From Rhodospirillales bacterium (GTDB lineage: Bacteria > Pseudomonadota > Alphaproteobacteria > Acetobacterales > Acetobacteraceae): DNA of 8,352 nucleotides. The position numbers were made by a program, and so were the translations under genes. The number at the start of each line of letters is the position of its first letter. Within the stretch, counting starts at the first letter, position 1. The DNA lies in NCBI GenBank assembly GCA_028866445.1, contig JAGWIE010000050.1, forward strand, positions 1 to 8,352, in the 5' to 3' direction. Positions 5,711 to 8,352 of this stretch are shown here, one piece after another. The notes under the pieces were generated by a model. The model worked only from the letters and a program-made list of their open reading frames with translations. It did no database searches and was not told the origin of the DNA.

Positions 5711-8352
5711 ATGACGAAATGGGTGTATAATTTCGGCGCTGGCGTGAATGATGGAAACGCCTCGCTCCGTAATTTACTCGGCGGCAAGGGGGCCAATCTG
5801 GCCGAGATGGCGAGCATTGATTTGCCCGTTCCGCCCGGCTTCACCATTACCACTGAAGTTTGCACAGCCTATTACGAAAATGACCGCAATTACCCGGCCG
5901 AGCTGAAGGCCCAATTGGATGCGGCGCTGGCCCGGATTGAAGCCGCCGTGGACCGCAAATTCGGCGACAAGGACAAGCCGCTGCTGGTTTCCGTGCGCTC
6001 GGGCGCGCGGGTTTCCATGCCGGGCATGATGGATACGGTGCTGAATCTTGGCCTGAACGACGAAACCGTGCAGGGCCTGGCCGCGGCCTCCGGCGATGAA
6101 CGTTTCGCGTGGGACAGCTATCGCCGCTTCATCCAGATGTATGGCTCCGTGGTGCTGGGTGTGGATCATCACCGGTTTGAAGAGATTATTGAGCACGCCA
6201 AGCTGGAAGCGGATGTGATTGAGGATACGGCCCTCACCCCGGCGCATTGGCGCGATGTGGTGGAGGGTTACAAGAAGATGGTGGCCGAGGAGCTGGGCAA
6301 GCCCTTCCCGCAGGACCCGCAGGACCAGCTTTGGGGTGCGATCAGTGCCGTGTTTGGCAGTTGGATGAACCCGCGCGCCAATGTGTATCGCCGCTTGCAT
6401 GATATTCCGGCGGATTGGGGCACGGCGGTGAATGTGCAGGCCATGGTGTTCGGCAATATGGGTGATGATTGCGCGACAGGCGTGTGCTTCACCCGCGACC
6501 CTTCAACCGGCTTGAATGAATTTTACGGCGAGTATCTGGTGAATGCCCAGGGCGAGGATGTGGTGGCGGGTATTCGCACCCCGCGCCCGCTTTCCAAGGC
6601 CTATGCGAAGCCCGGCGAAATTTCCATGGAGGAGGCGCTGCCGGAGGCTTACAAGGAGCTGCATCAGGTTCGTGAAACCCTTGAGAAACACTACAAGGAT
6701 ATGCAGGACATCGAATTCACGGTGCAGCAGAACAAGCTTTATATGCTGCAGACGCGCGCGGGCAAGCGTTCCGCCGCCGCGTCGCTCCGCATTGCCGTGG
6801 AGATGGCGAATGAAGGGCTGATTGACCGCAACACCGCCGTGATGCGCGTGAACCCGGCCTCGCTGGACCAGTTGCTGCACCCCATGCTGGACCCGAAGGC
6901 GGAGAAGAAAATCTTCTCGAAGGGCCTGCCCGCTTCGCCGGGCGCGGCTTCAGGTGCTGTGGTGTTTTCGGCTGATGAAGCGGAGATGCGCGCGCAGAAG
7001 GGTGAGGCCGTGGTGCTGGTGCGGATTGAGACCAGCCCAGAGGATATTCACGGTATGCACGCCGCCAAGGGCATTCTCACCACCCGTGGCGGCATGACCA
7101 GCCATGCCGCAGTGGTGGCGCGCGGCATGGGCCGGCCTTGTGTGGCTGGGGCTGGGGGCATTTCGGTGGATTACAAAGCGCAGATGCTTTCCGCCGGGGG
7201 TATGACGCTGCGGGCGGGGGATATTATCACCATCGATGGTTCTACCGGCGAAGTCTTCACCGGCATGGTGAAGATGATTGAGCCGCAGCTTTCGGGCGAT
7301 TTCGGCACGCTGATGGATTGGGCGGACGGGGTGCGCCGGTTGAAGATTCGCGCCAATGCGGAAACCCCGCTGGATGCCGAAACCGCGCGTAAATTCGGCG
7401 CCGAGGGCATCGGCCTCAGCCGTACCGAGCATATGTTCTTCGATGCCGAGCGCATCGGCGCGGTGCGGCAGATGATCATGTCCCGCGACGAGGCGGGGCG
7501 CCGTGCCGCTCTGGCCAAGCTGCTGCCCTTCCAGCGGGAGGATTTCGTCTCGCTGTTCAAGATCATGGAAGGCTTGCCGGTGACGATCCGCCTGCTCGAC
7601 CCGCCGCTGCATGAATTTTTGCCGCATGGCGAGGCTGAGTTGAAGGAGGTGGCAGGTGCGTTGGGGATGGATGAAACCGCCATCCGCGCGCGCGCCGCTG
7701 AGCTTGCCGAAACCAACCCGATGCTCGGGCATCGCGGTTGCCGCCTTGGCATCAGCTATCCGGAAATTTACGAGATGCAGGCCAGGGCGATTTTCGAGGC
7801 GGCGATTGAAGTTTCCAAAACCGCCAAGGCCCCGGTGCCGGAGATCATGATTCCGCTGATTGGCACTAAAAAGGAGCTGGACATCACCCGCGCCCAGGTG
7901 GAAGCCATGGCGGACGCGGTATTCAAGGAAACCGGCAAGAGCATCGAATATTCTGTCGGTACGATGATCGAGCTACCGCGCGCCGCCATTGCTGCCGGGG
8001 AGATTGCCGAGACGGCAGATTTCTTTTCTTTCGGCACCAATGATTTGACGCAAACGGTGTTTGGCCTCTCGCGCGACGATGCTGGCAAGTTCCTGCCCGC
8101 CTATGTTGAGCAAGGTATTTTGCAAAAAGACCCGTTCGTTTCCATAGACGTGGAGGGCGTGGGCTGGCTGGTGAAAATCGCGGCGGAGCGGGGGCGGGCA
8201 CAAAAGCCTGGGCTGAAGCTCGGCATTTGCGGCGAGCATGGCGGCGACCCGGCTTCCATCAGCTTTTGCGATAGCGTGGGGCTGGATTATGTTTCCTGCT
8301 CGCCCTACCGCGTGCCGGTGGCGCGACTGGCGGCAGCACAGGCGGCCATTGA
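5711..8352 (+). CDS. ppdK: Pyruvate, phosphate dikinase (runs off right edge)
   Basis: PpdK interconverts pyruvate, ATP and phosphate with PEP, AMP and diphosphate in the cytoplasm; in proteobacteria it usually serves gluconeogenic PEP supply. The frame is open for 880 codons, without a stop, to the edge. Visible parts are the N-terminal ATP-grasp domain with GGKGANLAEM (K26) and SVRSGARVSMPGMMDTVLN (R96), then TRDPSTG and QTRAGKR. The phosphohistidine swivelling domain has GGMTSHAAVVARG (H465, with the T463 that PDRP-type regulators modify in this family). The C-terminal PEP/pyruvate barrel has GLSRTEHMFF, GTNDLTQ and GICGEHGGDP (C840, the catalytic cysteine). Family proteins are about 870-900 residues, so only a few residues should be missing. 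GAGGGAG (5694-5700) is the ribosome binding site, ten bases before ATG. It follows glyS by 15 bp, so co-transcription is likely. No PDRP regulator gene is in the window. Confidence 0.97.
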   Translation, partial: MTKWVYNFGAGVNDGNASLRNLLGGKGANLAEMASIDLPVPPGFTITTEVCTAYYENDRNYPAELKAQLDAALARIEAAVDRKFGDKDKPLLVSVRSGARVSMPGMMDTVLNLGLNDETVQGLAAASGDERFAWDSYRRFIQMYGSVVLGVDHHRFEEIIEHAKLEADVIEDTALTPAHWRDVVEGYKKMVAEELGKPFPQDPQDQLWGAISAVFGSWMNPRANVYRRLHDIPADWGTAVNVQAMVFGNMGDDCATGVCFTRDPSTGLNEFYGEYLVNAQGEDVVAGIRTPRPLSKAYAKPGEISMEEALPEAYKELHQVRETLEKHYKDMQDIEFTVQQNKLYMLQTRAGKRSAAASLRIAVEMANEGLIDRNTAVMRVNPASLDQLLHPMLDPKAEKKIFSKGLPASPGAASGAVVFSADEAEMRAQKGEAVVLVRIETSPEDIHGMHAAKGILTTRGGMTSHAAVVARGMGRPCVAGAGGISVDYKAQMLSAGGMTLRAGDIITIDGSTGEVFTGMVKMIEPQLSGDFGTLMDWADGVRRLKIRANAETPLDAETARKFGAEGIGLSRTEHMFFDAERIGAVRQMIMSRDEAGRRAALAKLLPFQREDFVSLFKIMEGLPVTIRLLDPPLHEFLPHGEAELKEVAGALGMDETAIRARAAELAETNPMLGHRGCRLGISYPEIYEMQARAIFEAAIEVSKTAKAPVPEIMIPLIGTKKELDITRAQVEAMADAVFKETGKSIEYSVGTMIELPRAAIAAGEIAETADFFSFGTNDLTQTVFGLSRDDAGKFLPAYVEQGILQKDPFVSIDVEGVGWLVKIAAERGRAQKPGLKLGICGEHGGDPASISFCDSVGLDYVSCSPYRVPVARLAAAQAAI

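Noticed and set aside
5774..8239. Several antisense open frames across ppdK
   Set aside because: They are shadows of the intact ppdK frame with its conserved catalytic motifs; none shows a recognisable family or a convincing ribosome binding site.

Overview
The window reads as a piece of a high-GC alphaproteobacterial chromosome, probably Rhodospirillales/Acetobacteraceae-like. That placement is inferred from the glyQ-glyS-ppdK order, the two-subunit glycyl-tRNA synthetase, the AccA N-terminus and GC-rich codon use; no rRNA or other phylogenetic marker is present to confirm it. Most of the content is housekeeping. I see no rRNA, tRNA, CRISPR array, transposase, integrase or phage gene.

Layout, left to right: mscL (mechanosensitive channel, +, 49-513); a repeat-bracketed, lower-GC segment carrying one left-handed beta-helix (CatB/XAT-type) acetyltransferase (+, 654-1313); accA (acetyl-CoA carboxylase carboxyltransferase alpha subunit, +, 1403-2359); a small unrecognised membrane protein on the minus strand (2354-2743), convergent with accA and divergent from glyQ; then a tight + strand operon of glyQ (2817-3689), glyS (3689-5695) and ppdK (5711 to beyond the right edge, with nearly all of the protein visible).

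The genes serve membrane tension relief (mscL), fatty acid synthesis (accA), charging of tRNA-Gly (glyQ/glyS) and pyruvate-PEP interconversion (ppdK). The acetyltransferase is the accessory element. It lies between two exact 28-bp direct repeats (39 bp with two mismatches when extended leftward). The first copy contains the mscL stop codon and the second ends just before accA. This suggests a segment of about 845 bp was inserted between mscL and accA, or that the mscL 3' end was duplicated.

The second notable signal is inside glyS. Two stretches, about 3765-4085 and about 5455-5650, have hand-counted GC of roughly 47% and 42% and use many A/T-ending codons, while the reading frame stays intact and the flanks are GC-rich. 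This looks like mosaic recombination in a core gene. No wholly new biological system could be supported from this window.
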